Assembly (NCBI GenBank): GCA_964400105.1
Contig: CAYNTG010000039.1
Location: 1 to 19,901, forward strand
Origin: CAYNTG01 sp964400105
GTDB taxonomy: Bacteria > UBP14 > UBA6098
Direction of reading: 5' to 3'
Length of the DNA stretch: 19,901 nucleotides
Shown here: positions 6,307 to 14,511 of the stretch, piece by piece
Layout: every line of letters begins with the position of its first letter
Position numbering within the stretch: position 1 is the stretch's first letter
Translations under genes and position numbers: made by a program
The notes under the pieces: generated by a model
Seen by the model: only the letters and a program-made list of their open reading frames with translations
Told to the model about the DNA's origin: nothing
Database searches by the model: none

Positions 6307-7947
6307 ATGAGGCTTTCACTATTCGTTTATTCGTTGTTGCTTATTGCTTTGTCCTCGATAGCTATTATGCCGAGATATTCGGATTCTCATCTCGCGAGAA
6401 CATCGGATATGATCGTCATTGCGGAGATCGTTTCCGGTGGGCAACCCGAGGTTTTGCAGGGACGTGGCGTCTGCACCCCGTGGCGCATCGAGATCGACCG
6501 ATACCTAAAAGGCTCGGGATCGACAGAACTCGATTTTTACACTCAAGGCGGACAGATTCCGCTTTCTTCGAGACGGCTTTGGGTCGAGGATCAAGCGCTG
6601 CCGATAAGCGGCCGGAAGGCATTGATATTTCTCGAAGAAATCGCCGGCAATTGGTTTGTGAACGGTCTTTTTCAGGGTTATCGGACAATCGTCCGGGATG
6701 AAATAGAGAATATTCCGCTGCCCGAATACTCGGAGTATATTTTACATCTCGCTCACGGCGTAAATATCGATCTTCCACGCCGGAGGCCGATGGTGTCGGA
6801 CCTTCCGGCGGCTTCCGCCTCCCCGATGACTATAACCGGCCTTAATCCGATAACCGGCCTCGCGGGCGATGGGACTATCACCGTGATTATTTCTGGTTCC
6901 GGTTTCGGAAGCACGCGGGGCAATGTCGAGTTCACTTTTTACCAATGGCCGGGAGGCGATCCTAATTTTCTCGATTCCTTATGGACGACAATTACCTCCT
7001 GGACCGATACCGAGATTCGCACGGACATCCCGCCGCACGCCTCGTCCGGCCCGATTCGGGTTACGCCAGCGAGCGGTCCCGCGCAGATCAGCCCGATGGA
7101 TTTCAATGTTACATTCGGTTATAATAACTATATGTGGCTTCCGGATACTCCTGTCTATGTGCCTTTATTGCATAACGACGCAACATATCCCACGACCGGT
7201 TGCGCCGAAGCCATTCAAAGGGCTTTGAATACATGGACGACCGCAGGGGCATGGTTCCGATATACATACGATGGAACGACCACCGATAACGATTCGATCT
7301 ACGATGCCGGTTATAATGGCAGAAGCACCGTTCACTTCGGTTATTTTTCCGAGGCGTCGCCGCCGCTCGGCCTTTGCCGAACATATATGGAAGGATGGCC
7401 GATCATGTATATCTACGAAATGGATATAAGGTTCAACCTTGCCGAACCTTGGTCGGCGGGCGATCCCGTCGCCACAAACGACATCGAGTCGGTCATGCTT
7501 CACGAGTCCGGCCACGGTCTCCAGCTTCTCGATGTCTATGGAATCGGTGATATAGGCGAGGTCATGTATGGGGTTTATACGACCGGATCCACCCGTCGCA
7601 CGCTTTCTTCGGACGAAAGCGACGGGATTATTTACATCTATGGCTCCGATGCTACGAATATCGACGATGTTTCGGGCGATTTCGGCGGTGCGAAAATCTC
7701 GCTTTCGCCGACTCCGGCCAAAGATTACGGGCGACTTAATATCGAATTGGCCGCTGAATCGAACGTCCGCATCGAGATAGTCGATATATCGGGCAGAATT
7801 ATATCGGTTCCGTTCGACGGCAGGCTAAGTGCCGGGCAGAATCTAATCGCATGGAATGTTGCCCGTTCCATGCCCAATGGGGTCTATTTTGCCAGAGCGA
7901 ATATCGGTCGTGAGTCTGTTTCCGTGAAATTGATCGTCTTGAGATAA
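6307..7947 (+). CDS. Secreted zinc metalloprotease with TIG/IPT domain and T9SS sorting tail
   Basis: The protein has 546 residues. I chose ATG 6307 because it follows GGGAG at a good distance and opens a signal peptide (MRLSLFVYSLLLIALSSIA); an in-frame ATG-less extension reaches back to 6265. About 30-140 is an unrecognised N-terminal domain with the motif GRGVCTPWRIEIDRYLKG. About 173-260 is an IPT/TIG immunoglobulin-like domain (ITGLNPITGLAGDG, ISGSGFG). About 275-455 is a metzincin-like protease domain: HESGHGLQLLD gives zinc ligands H399 and H403, general base E400 and probably D409, with a Met-turn VMYG at 419-422. The last ~85 residues (KISLSPTPAKDYG, VDISGR, MPNGVYFARA) form a T9SS sorting domain. 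It is therefore probably delivered to the cell surface or medium by the same system as the PorV-like protein encoded at 8397. Confidence 0.85.
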   Translation: MRLSLFVYSLLLIALSSIAIMPRYSDSHLARTSDMIVIAEIVSGGQPEVLQGRGVCTPWRIEIDRYLKGSGSTELDFYTQGGQIPLSSRRLWVEDQALPISGRKALIFLEEIAGNWFVNGLFQGYRTIVRDEIENIPLPEYSEYILHLAHGVNIDLPRRRPMVSDLPAASASPMTITGLNPITGLAGDGTITVIISGSGFGSTRGNVEFTFYQWPGGDPNFLDSLWTTITSWTDTEIRTDIPPHASSGPIRVTPASGPAQISPMDFNVTFGYNNYMWLPDTPVYVPLLHNDATYPTTGCAEAIQRALNTWTTAGAWFRYTYDGTTTDNDSIYDAGYNGRSTVHFGYFSEASPPLGLCRTYMEGWPIMYIYEMDIRFNLAEPWSAGDPVATNDIESVMLHESGHGLQLLDVYGIGDIGEVMYGVYTTGSTRRTLSSDESDGIIYIYGSDATNIDDVSGDFGGAKISLSPTPAKDYGRLNIELAAESNVRIEIVDISGRIISVPFDGRLSAGQNLIAWNVARSMPNGVYFARANIGRESVSVKLIVLR

Positions 7948-8396
7948 TCGATTTCACATGAAAGACCGAATCCCGCAGGGTTGAGCAAGGCATATGTGGG
8001 CATTGAGTAGCCGGGCTTCGATACGAGACTGCGTCTCTACTCAGCCAACGGTTGTTAAGTAGGGCTTTAGTCCGTATCGAAACGACTGACTAGGGGCGCT
8101 GGCGCGGGGGTGGCGATGGGTGGTGTGGGGATTTTTGCTTACGAAGTAACCGCAAAAATCGTGACGGCGCGGAGGGGTCGGGGTTTCAAGCGAAAATCGC
8201 CGCCTACGACCGAAGGAAGCACGTCTGTGCGACGACCCCGAAGGGCAACTTATTTAACCTCGGTCGTCGGGTCGGTTTCATCAGTGGGCATTGCCCACCG
8301 AATTAAAATTCATCGATCTTGCGTTTGGCACGAAAATTGATTAGTATAAATTGATTAATTTAAAGAGATTGAATTCTACTCGAAAATAGGATAACG
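7948..8396. other. Palindrome-rich intergenic region
   Basis: No credible gene is present; a 76-codon ORF at 8110-8340 is low-complexity and basic. Structures visible are: TTCGATACG (8017-8025) inverted at CGTATCGAA (8073-8081), enclosing GAGAC-TGC-GTCTC (8025-8037); a G-rich run (8092-8130); GATTTTTGC inverted as GCAAAAATC (about 8129-8160); an imperfect pair near 8203-8216 and 8260-8273 built on CGACCGA; and the near-perfect GTGGGCA-T-TGCCCAC (8284-8298). Together they suggest one or more decayed non-coding repeat elements, possibly also serving as transcription end signals for the protease gene. The last 60 bases are AT-rich and likely hold the promoter of the next gene. Confidence 0.5.
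8326..8340 (+). promoter_or_regulatory. Near-consensus sigma-54-like promoter upstream of the PorV-like gene
   Basis: TGGCAC (8326-8331), five bases, then TTGA (8337-8340). This matches the -24/-12 motif TGGCAC-N5-TTGC except for the final C, which is usually strongly conserved. It lies 56 bases before the ATG, much like the exact motif before the pilin gene (61 bases). Confidence 0.3.
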
Positions 8397-9293
8397 ATGA
8401 GATATAAAATTGCATCGATATTATTGATCCTTTCCTCCGTCGCTTTCGGGCAAACGATCTACGGCGACCTTGCCTTACCGCCGGGGGCATTTCTTTGGCT
8501 GAATACCTGCGCGACTCAGGAGGCGCTCGGCGGCGCGGGAGTCGCGGACGGCGGCCTTAAATCCGCCGGAAACGCCAACCCCGCAGCGCTTTTTGGAAAA
8601 GAAAACCTATCCGTCGGGGCATCCTACAGCTATATGCGAACGCAGACATTCAACTCGAACATTTACGGCGCAAAGGTCTTCGGCGAATGGGCGTTTGCGG
8701 CGAGGCTTTTCATCATGGATTCCGGTGAGATCGAAGCGCGAACCGGCCCGACATCCGAGCCGGACTATACTTTTACATCGCATCAACTCTATCTCCAGTT
8801 CTCCGGCGCAAGGCGAATAGCCGATATTATCGATCTCGGCGCGAGCGCGAAATGGATTCACGAACGGATCGATCAGGACGATCGAGACGGCTGGGTATTC
8901 GATCTCGGCGCTACGGGGAATTACAAATTCCTCCATGCCGGAGTAGCGGTGCAAAATCACGGCAGCGAGGTCGTTTTCCGCATGTTCCGCGAACGATATC
9001 CGCTGACATATCGCATGGGAATCGCTGCGGAAGTCCTGGATTACGGCACAATTCACGCGGACTATATCAAACCAGACCGTCTCGGCGGATGGTTCGCGGT
9101 CGGCGTCGAGGGGCGTCTTACCGATTACGCCGTGCTTCGTGCCGGATATACTCCCGGCCACGATACTCGCAACATCTCAGCCGGATTCGGAATCCGCGCG
9201 AAGGGAATCGACCTCGACTATGCGATCGTGAATTTTTCGGAGGGCCTCGGCCTGAGCCATCAGGTAACACTTTCGTATAACATCGGCGGATGA
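8397..9293 (+). CDS. PorV/PorQ family outer-membrane protein
   Basis: The 298-residue protein starts with a signal peptide (MRYKIASILLILSSVAFG). The mature N terminus FLWLNTCATQEALGGAGVAD, followed by SAGNANPAAL, is the family hallmark of PorV/PorQ (UPF0164), a FadL-like 14-strand barrel. The remainder alternates short strands (LSVGASYSYM, DLGASAKWIHERID, VLRAGYTPGHD, GLSHQVTLSYNIGG). PorV binds T9SS cargo and carries it from the translocon to the attachment complex; PorQ has a related part. I cannot tell which of the two it is, or whether it is a diverged paralogue. Its stop overlaps the M23 peptidase start (ATGA), so the two are probably translated together. It fits the T9SS-tailed proteins encoded at 1-227 and 6307-7947. 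Confidence 0.75.
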   Translation: MRYKIASILLILSSVAFGQTIYGDLALPPGAFLWLNTCATQEALGGAGVADGGLKSAGNANPAALFGKENLSVGASYSYMRTQTFNSNIYGAKVFGEWAFAARLFIMDSGEIEARTGPTSEPDYTFTSHQLYLQFSGARRIADIIDLGASAKWIHERIDQDDRDGWVFDLGATGNYKFLHAGVAVQNHGSEVVFRMFRERYPLTYRMGIAAEVLDYGTIHADYIKPDRLGGWFAVGVEGRLTDYAVLRAGYTPGHDTRNISAGFGIRAKGIDLDYAIVNFSEGLGLSHQVTLSYNIGG

Positions 9294-11383
9294 AACGCCT
9301 CGCGCTTGCATTTTTTCTCCTTTCGATAGCCGCTTCGCTCCGCGCCGACGAGATCATTTGGCCGCTCGACTGCAAACACCAAATCACGAGCAGCTTCGGC
9401 GAGTTTCGGGTTGGGCACATCCATGCCGGGATCGATTTCCGCACGCCGGATGGCGAAGGAATGCCGATTATCGCCCCGGAGGACGGCGAGGTTGTGCGTG
9501 TCCGGCAATCGCCGTGGGGCTACGGAAGAGTGATTTATCTTCGCATGGCGGACAATCGAATCGCTGTATTCGCGCATCTGAGCGGATTTGCCGATTCGAT
9601 AGACGCACGGGTTCGCAAAAAACAGATCGACTCGAAAAGCAGCACGGTTGAGCTTTGGTTCGAACGCGGCGAGCTGCGATTCGTGGCCGGCGATACTCTC
9701 GGTTTCAGCGGAAGCAGCGGAGCCGGAAGCCCCCATCTGCATTTCGAGGTGCGCGACGGCTTCGATTCGCCGTTCAATCCGGGCTACCTCGGCTATGTCA
9801 CCGGGGACGAAATTCCGCCGAAAATTGCCGCCGTCTGGGCAGTTCCGTTCGGCGACAACTCCAATATCGACGGGCATTATCGGCCTGTGCGCTTCGATAT
9901 CGATTCGGATAAACTCGAATTTTGCGCGAGTGGCGAATTTTATATCGCTATCGAGGCATTCGACCTCGAAAGCGCCGACAACGTCAATCGCTTTGGAATT
10001 CACGACATCGCGCTAACCTCTTCGCAAGATACACTTTATCACTTTTTCGCAGACACATTTTCATATTCTCGAACTCGCCAAATCGGTTTAATTTACGACC
10101 TCGGAATTCAGGAAGAATTCGGCTTGAAAAGACCGCCGTTCAGGCTTTTTCATCCATTTGGCGCCGATGTCGCTCTTCTGAAAAATTCTTTCGAGGGAAT
10201 CGGAATTTTGCGTATGGATGGGGATACGCTTCACCTCGCTATCTCCGCAGCCGATGTCGCCGGAAACCGCTCCTCGCTGCAAATCCTCGTCGAACCGATA
10301 CCGAAAGAGCCGGTTTTCGATGTCAAAATCTCGCACGTCGATAACGCGGTCGTATTCGAGACCGATCTGGCACCCGAAGAAAGCCTCGGTCTGCGATTCG
10401 AGTTCGAGCGCGACGGAAAAATGTTCCGCGAACGCATCCCGACGAAGGGCGCACCGACGACATTAAAATCGGTCGATTATGCCCGGATCCGAAGGCCGGG
10501 TTTCGCGGCAAATCCGCTCTTTTTATGGCGTCCGGGCGGGTCGAAACCGCCGTCGATAGCGATCGATATACCGGGCACCGATTATATTTTGGTTCGCGCA
10601 AATTTCGACGAACCGCCTACCTCGATCCCTGTCCTGATTCGCAGCAAGGATTCCATCCGCCCGGAAATCGAAAGCGACACGAGCTTCGTATTCCGAATCT
10701 TCGGCACGGAATCGGGCGAAAATATGATATTCGCGCTCGATACGATCTCCATCGAATTCGATCCGGGGATATTCGCTGTCGAAGGCGGTGCGAAAATCGA
10801 TTTAGCGGGTGGCCGGGCACGTCTGAAAATCCCGAAGGGCGGCGTTTTCACGCCGTTTTGTGCGCGGGACACGATTCTTCCGACGGACGATGGCGGCGAG
10901 ATAATCTCGATCCAGCCGGCGGGGGCGATGCTCCGCTCGAAAGCGACATTCACCATGCTATCCGACTCGATCTCGAGCGACGAGCGGCTATGCATCATAC
11001 GTTTATGGGAGGGCGATACTTTTTTCGTGAGCGCATCGCGAAACAAAAAGGGCGATCTTTTTGCAAAGATCGGTGCATTCGGCGATTTCGCCGTCGCAAT
11101 AGACTCGATTCCGCCAAAACTTAAGCTCCGCATCGATCCGGGCGCTACCGTGCGAGCCAACCTCGCGGCGAACGTTTCCGACGACCTATCTGGATTCTCG
11201 AACGATATTCTGCCGCAAAGTTATATCGACGGCGAATGGTCGCCGGTCGATTACGATTCTGATAAAGAATCGCTTAAGGTCGATGTCGGCAATCTACCGC
11301 CCGGCGAACACGTCTGGCTTCTTATCGCAACGGACATCGTCGGCAATTCGACTCAGGACAGCGTTAAATTCATCAAACATTAG
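9290..11383 (+). CDS. Exported M23 family (LytM-type) metallopeptidase with long C-terminal region
   Basis: The 697-residue protein has a signal peptide (residues 1-19, ending SLRA). Residues about 25-165 are a peptidase M23 domain with the zinc site intact: H45 and D49 in HAGID, H96 in AHLSG, and the HxH pair H149/H151 in SPHLHFEVRD. M23 enzymes cut peptidoglycan cross-bridges or other glycine-rich peptides; LytM-like members can also act as envelope regulators. The other ~530 residues hold no family I recognise, but consist of beta-rich stretches with repeated DxxGN and SGF-type segments (ISAADVAGNRSS, DDLSGFSND, IATDIVGNSTQ) like tandem Ig or bacterial cadherin-like modules. It overlaps the PorV-like gene and is followed 8 bases later by a lipoprotein gene, so the three probably form one operon working at the outer membrane. 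Confidence 0.85.
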   Translation: MKRLALAFFLLSIAASLRADEIIWPLDCKHQITSSFGEFRVGHIHAGIDFRTPDGEGMPIIAPEDGEVVRVRQSPWGYGRVIYLRMADNRIAVFAHLSGFADSIDARVRKKQIDSKSSTVELWFERGELRFVAGDTLGFSGSSGAGSPHLHFEVRDGFDSPFNPGYLGYVTGDEIPPKIAAVWAVPFGDNSNIDGHYRPVRFDIDSDKLEFCASGEFYIAIEAFDLESADNVNRFGIHDIALTSSQDTLYHFFADTFSYSRTRQIGLIYDLGIQEEFGLKRPPFRLFHPFGADVALLKNSFEGIGILRMDGDTLHLAISAADVAGNRSSLQILVEPIPKEPVFDVKISHVDNAVVFETDLAPEESLGLRFEFERDGKMFRERIPTKGAPTTLKSVDYARIRRPGFAANPLFLWRPGGSKPPSIAIDIPGTDYILVRANFDEPPTSIPVLIRSKDSIRPEIESDTSFVFRIFGTESGENMIFALDTISIEFDPGIFAVEGGAKIDLAGGRARLKIPKGGVFTPFCARDTILPTDDGGEIISIQPAGAMLRSKATFTMLSDSISSDERLCIIRLWEGDTFFVSASRNKKGDLFAKIGAFGDFAVAIDSIPPKLKLRIDPGATVRANLAANVSDDLSGFSNDILPQSYIDGEWSPVDYDSDKESLKVDVGNLPPGEHVWLLIATDIVGNSTQDSVKFIKH

Positions 11384-11391
11384 GAGGGGAA

Positions 11392-11844
11392 ATGAGGATT
11401 TTCATTCTTTTTTTGTCGATAGCGATATTTTTCATCGCCTGCGAAACCGAACGACAATCTCCAATCGATACCGTCCGTGCGAACTACGCCGCCATGGGCA
11501 ATGAGGACATCGCGGCATATCTCGAAACCGTCACCGGCGCGCGGTCCGCAGTCGCGGAAACGCTGCTATCCGTGTTCTTCGAGGATTACGATGTCGCATA
11601 CTCGATCGATTCCATAGAACTCGCCGGCGAGATCGGCAACGTCGCGCAGGTTCGCACCGTCGTTACATCGACCGACCGGGGCGGCCCCAATAAATTTCAC
11701 GATAATCGAATGACAGCGACACATAAACTGCGGCTCGAGCGCGGGAAATGGCGCATATTCTTCTCGGAAGTCGAAAAGCCGGAGATGCTCGAACAAAGAA
11801 AACCGGAACCGGAAGACACCGTCATCCGGCATAAAACGTCGTGA
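11392..11844 (+). CDS. Small lipoprotein, NTF2-like fold
   Basis: The 150-residue product has a lipoprotein signal (MRIFILFLSIAIFFIA-C17). The mature part resembles SnoaL/DUF4440-type NTF2-like domains: an N-terminal helix (SPIDTVRANYAAMGNEDIAAYLETV), a central strand pair (DVAYSIDSIELAGEIGNVAQVRTVV) and a closing HKLRLERGKWRIFFSEVE. No catalytic residues can be named, so it is more likely a binding or folding module than an enzyme. A strong ribosome binding site (AGGAGGGG) lies directly before the ATG and just after the M23 stop. The final 23 bases overlap the convergent prepilin peptidase gene. Confidence 0.75.
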   Translation: MRIFILFLSIAIFFIACETERQSPIDTVRANYAAMGNEDIAAYLETVTGARSAVAETLLSVFFEDYDVAYSIDSIELAGEIGNVAQVRTVVTSTDRGGPNKFHDNRMTATHKLRLERGKWRIFFSEVEKPEMLEQRKPEPEDTVIRHKTS

Positions 11845-12613
11845 CATACCATTCGATCAGCGGCCCACCAAAATAGAATGTGATAAGTCCGGCGACCATC
11901 AAAAACGGGCCGAACGGAATGAGCCGCTCTTCGCGCGTCTTTTTCGACGCCGCCATCGCGATTCCACCACCGATCGAGCCGAGTAGTGCGGCGAGGAATA
12001 TCGTCAACAAAACGCCCTTCCATCCTACAAAAGCTCCGATCATCGCTATCAGCTTGACATCGCCGAAACCGAGCGCCTCCTTTTTGAACAGGGCCTTCCC
12101 GCCGACCCGAACGAGATAAAGCAACACTGCACCGAAAATAGCCGCGATAAAAGCCCAGAGCAATCCGCTCCAAGCATGAGCACAAAGCGGCGCGAGGATA
12201 AGGCCGATTGCCAATCCTCCGACCGAAAGCTCATCCGGAATAATGCGATGGTGAAAGTCTATTCCCGTAACGGCGATCCCGATAACGGTGAAGATCAGCG
12301 CCGCGCCGAGTTGCCAGCTTATGGTTCCGCCGGTCAAAATCCATGAAGCCGCAAAAAGCGACGCGGTAACGAACTCCACGACAGGGTACTGAATCGAGAT
12401 CGGTGCACGACAGCTTCGGCACCTTCCGCCGAGAATGATGTAGCTGAGAACCGGAATATTATCGTAGAATTTTATCGGCGCATCGCATTTCGGGCAGTGC
12501 GACGGCGGAAAGACTATGCTTTCGCCGCGCGGCAGTCGCCAGATCACCACGTTCAAAAAACTGCCTATCGGAAGGCCGAAAATGAATAATATAATTATCG
12601 GGAGCCATTCCAT
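11822..12613 (-). CDS. pilD: Prepilin peptidase (A24 family), leader peptidase and N-methyltransferase
   Basis: The 263-residue membrane protein is a full-length bifunctional enzyme. N-terminal features are GLPIGSFLNVVIWRLPRGES and two cysteine pairs, C40-P-K-C43 and C65-R-S-C68, typical of the zinc-binding methyltransferase part. The aspartic protease residues are D119 (in TGIDFHHRIIPD) and D185 (in GFGDVKL). About seven or eight hydrophobic segments follow the PilD pattern. It cuts the leader of type IV pilins and pseudopilins at the cytoplasmic face of the inner membrane and methylates the new N-terminal Phe. The substrate pilin is encoded nearby at 14512-14943. GAGG lies 7 bases before the ATG. 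The gene begins 9 bases after the stop of the TPR glycosyltransferase gene, so the two are probably co-transcribed. Confidence 0.92.
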   Translation of the reverse strand: MEWLPIIILFIFGLPIGSFLNVVIWRLPRGESIVFPPSHCPKCDAPIKFYDNIPVLSYIILGGRCRSCRAPISIQYPVVEFVTASLFAASWILTGGTISWQLGAALIFTVIGIAVTGIDFHHRIIPDELSVGGLAIGLILAPLCAHAWSGLLWAFIAAIFGAVLLYLVRVGGKALFKKEALGFGDVKLIAMIGAFVGWKGVLLTIFLAALLGSIGGGIAMAASKKTREERLIPFGPFLMVAGLITFYFGGPLIEWYVTTFYAG

Positions 12614-12622
12614 CGAAGGACC

Positions 12623-14422
12623 TCATTTCCGGTTGGGTAAGACTCCGGGGGCATTTTCATCACCGATGAAATCACCGATTTTAACTCCCGGAAGTCGAAG
12701 ATATTCGCGCCACGCATCCATTGCGGCTTCTTTCTCGCCGAGGGCAGAATAGACCATCGAAAGTTGGCGATGAACGTCCGGATTTATCGGATCGATCTTA
12801 CGTGCCGCCTCGAGCCACATCCTCGACTCGACATATCGCCCCGATGAAAATTCGAGCTTGCCGAGATCGAAGTTTGCATGATAACAATTTGGTGATAAAT
12901 CGATTGCACGGAGATAATACTTCCTCGCTTCGGGATAATCATTTCTCTTAAGTTCGAGATTGCCGAGGGCGTCGAAGATATAAGGGTTGTCGGGAGCAGA
13001 TTTCATGGCATTTTGAATGGCATCCCCGGCTTCGATGTATCTCTCTTGCATTGTGTAGGATTTTGCAATGGCCAACCACGATTGGACTTGATACGCGTTG
13101 GCCTTAAGGGCCGCGCGCGCGTGAACCTCGACCGAATCGTGATCCCCCATGCCGGCGTAAATATATGCCAATCCGGAGTGGCCTTCCGCCGATTCCCGGT
13201 CGGCGCGCAGAATCTCGTAATGGAACATCATGTCGTTATCCCAATCGAAACTGCGTAGGTGAACCATTACCGAATAAGACGATAAAAGGAAGATCGCAAG
13301 CAGCGCATATATCGAACTTCTCGGATATTTCTTTTTATAAGAATCGCTCCATTTTGTTATCCCCAAAGCTACTATGGCGGCAAATCCGATGCTCGAAAGA
13401 TATAAAGACCCATCCGCGATAGACCTCCCGAAGATTTGGAATATTTTTATTACTGGCACCAAACCGAGAAACATGAGCGCCAGCCAGAACGCCTCGTCGC
13501 GTTTCTTCTTTGCGATAAGGACGATTATCAAGATCAGCAGAGATATTACTACGATAAAACCGAGAATCCGGGGGACATCGATTTTTTCAAGTCCATACGG
13601 CGCTAGCAGCAAGATAATTCTATCCGCAATAACGGCAATCATATCGAAAAAACTCAGCGCCGATAGTTGACTCCCGACGCCCGCTCCGAGGATAGCATAT
13701 CGTAACGTAAGGAACGCGAGCGAGATAAACAGGAACGGCGAGAACGAAACGAGCGCGGCGCGTCGTTCGAAAGGCCGATTCGCGATAGATTCCCACAAAA
13801 TAACCACAGGCAGGAAAAGGAGAAGCAGCTCGTTCGATAAAAGGCCAAGCACAAATGCGCAGATCGAGAGATAAAAAGGCAGAACACGCCCGCTCCGGCG
13901 AAAGTCGATATATTCGGCAAGGGCGAGAAGGAAGAATATCGTCGCGAGGATAGTGGAGCGGCCGCTTATCCATGTTACCGACCATGTATTGAACGGATGC
14001 AGCGCAAATATTGCGGCTCCGAGCCATGCCGCGCCGTAATTTGCCGGGGACAAGAATTTTTTTAAAACATAATAAAACAAAAGGACGCAGAATAGATGAA
14101 GCACGATATTCGTAACATGAAAACCGAATGGAAACATTCCGTGGATGCGATAATCGATCCAGAAGGACAGCGATGTGATCGGGCGAAAATATGCATAGGT
14201 GTCCCATGTTTGTATCGCATTCGATTGCTCCGTAAAAAGTGCCGATGGGTCTTCCTGTCGCAAAGATGGATTATTTCTAACGAGCGCCAGATCGTCCCGA
14301 ACGAAATCGCCATAGACCCCGTTCCAATAGACCAATACGGTTAAGATAAGAAGCGCGATGATGGACAGCGTCCTCACGATGAAGGACGGTTTCTTACAAA
14401 TATCTATTTTCTTTTCATTCAT
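12623..14422 (-). CDS. GT-C type membrane glycosyltransferase (TMTC/PMT-like) with C-terminal TPR repeats
   Basis: The 599-residue protein has about ten to eleven membrane helices in residues 15 to 400. The first periplasmic loop carries the acidic pair GDFVRDDLAL, the expected catalytic motif of GT-C enzymes, followed by FRPITSLSF, FHVTNIVLH, ALHPFNTWSVTWISGR and SNELLLL. This order closely resembles the TMTC O-mannosyltransferase family. From about residue 430 to 590 there are four or more tetratricopeptide repeats (for example DALGNLELKRNDYPEARKYY). Such enzymes use lipid-linked sugars to glycosylate proteins outside the inner membrane; the TPRs probably bind the acceptor. Its position between pilin and prepilin peptidase genes suggests a pilus protein as acceptor, which is inference. 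The start has no clear ribosome binding site; ATG 14422 gives the full first helix. Confidence 0.8.
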   Translation of the reverse strand: MNEKKIDICKKPSFIVRTLSIIALLILTVLVYWNGVYGDFVRDDLALVRNNPSLRQEDPSALFTEQSNAIQTWDTYAYFRPITSLSFWIDYRIHGMFPFGFHVTNIVLHLFCVLLFYYVLKKFLSPANYGAAWLGAAIFALHPFNTWSVTWISGRSTILATIFFLLALAEYIDFRRSGRVLPFYLSICAFVLGLLSNELLLLFLPVVILWESIANRPFERRAALVSFSPFLFISLAFLTLRYAILGAGVGSQLSALSFFDMIAVIADRIILLLAPYGLEKIDVPRILGFIVVISLLILIIVLIAKKKRDEAFWLALMFLGLVPVIKIFQIFGRSIADGSLYLSSIGFAAIVALGITKWSDSYKKKYPRSSIYALLAIFLLSSYSVMVHLRSFDWDNDMMFHYEILRADRESAEGHSGLAYIYAGMGDHDSVEVHARAALKANAYQVQSWLAIAKSYTMQERYIEAGDAIQNAMKSAPDNPYIFDALGNLELKRNDYPEARKYYLRAIDLSPNCYHANFDLGKLEFSSGRYVESRMWLEAARKIDPINPDVHRQLSMVYSALGEKEAAMDAWREYLRLPGVKIGDFIGDENAPGVLPNRK

Positions 14423-14458
14423 ATATTGGATAATGCTAATAATCCTCGAGTTTGCAAT

Positions 14459-14488
14459 AAAAAAAAAGGGTGTCCGTAGGACACCCTT
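14459..14488 (-). terminator. Rho-independent terminator after the pilin gene
   Basis: On the minus strand the perfect hairpin GGGTGTCC-TAC-GGACACCC (14468-14486) is followed by a run of nine T (14467-14459). It lies 24 bases beyond the pilin stop and before the glycosyltransferase gene, so pilin mRNA can end here while the two downstream genes are made by readthrough or from their own promoter. Confidence 0.9.
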
Positions 14489-14511
14489 ATAGACGCAAGT
14501 TCGAGCTAAAC

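Noticed and set aside
8110..8340. 76-codon ORF in the palindrome-rich gap
   Set aside because: It is basic, low in complexity, spans inverted repeats and resembles no protein family.
9260..10003. 247-codon ORF on the - strand
   Set aside because: It is antisense to the M23 domain, whose catalytic motifs are all in the + frame.
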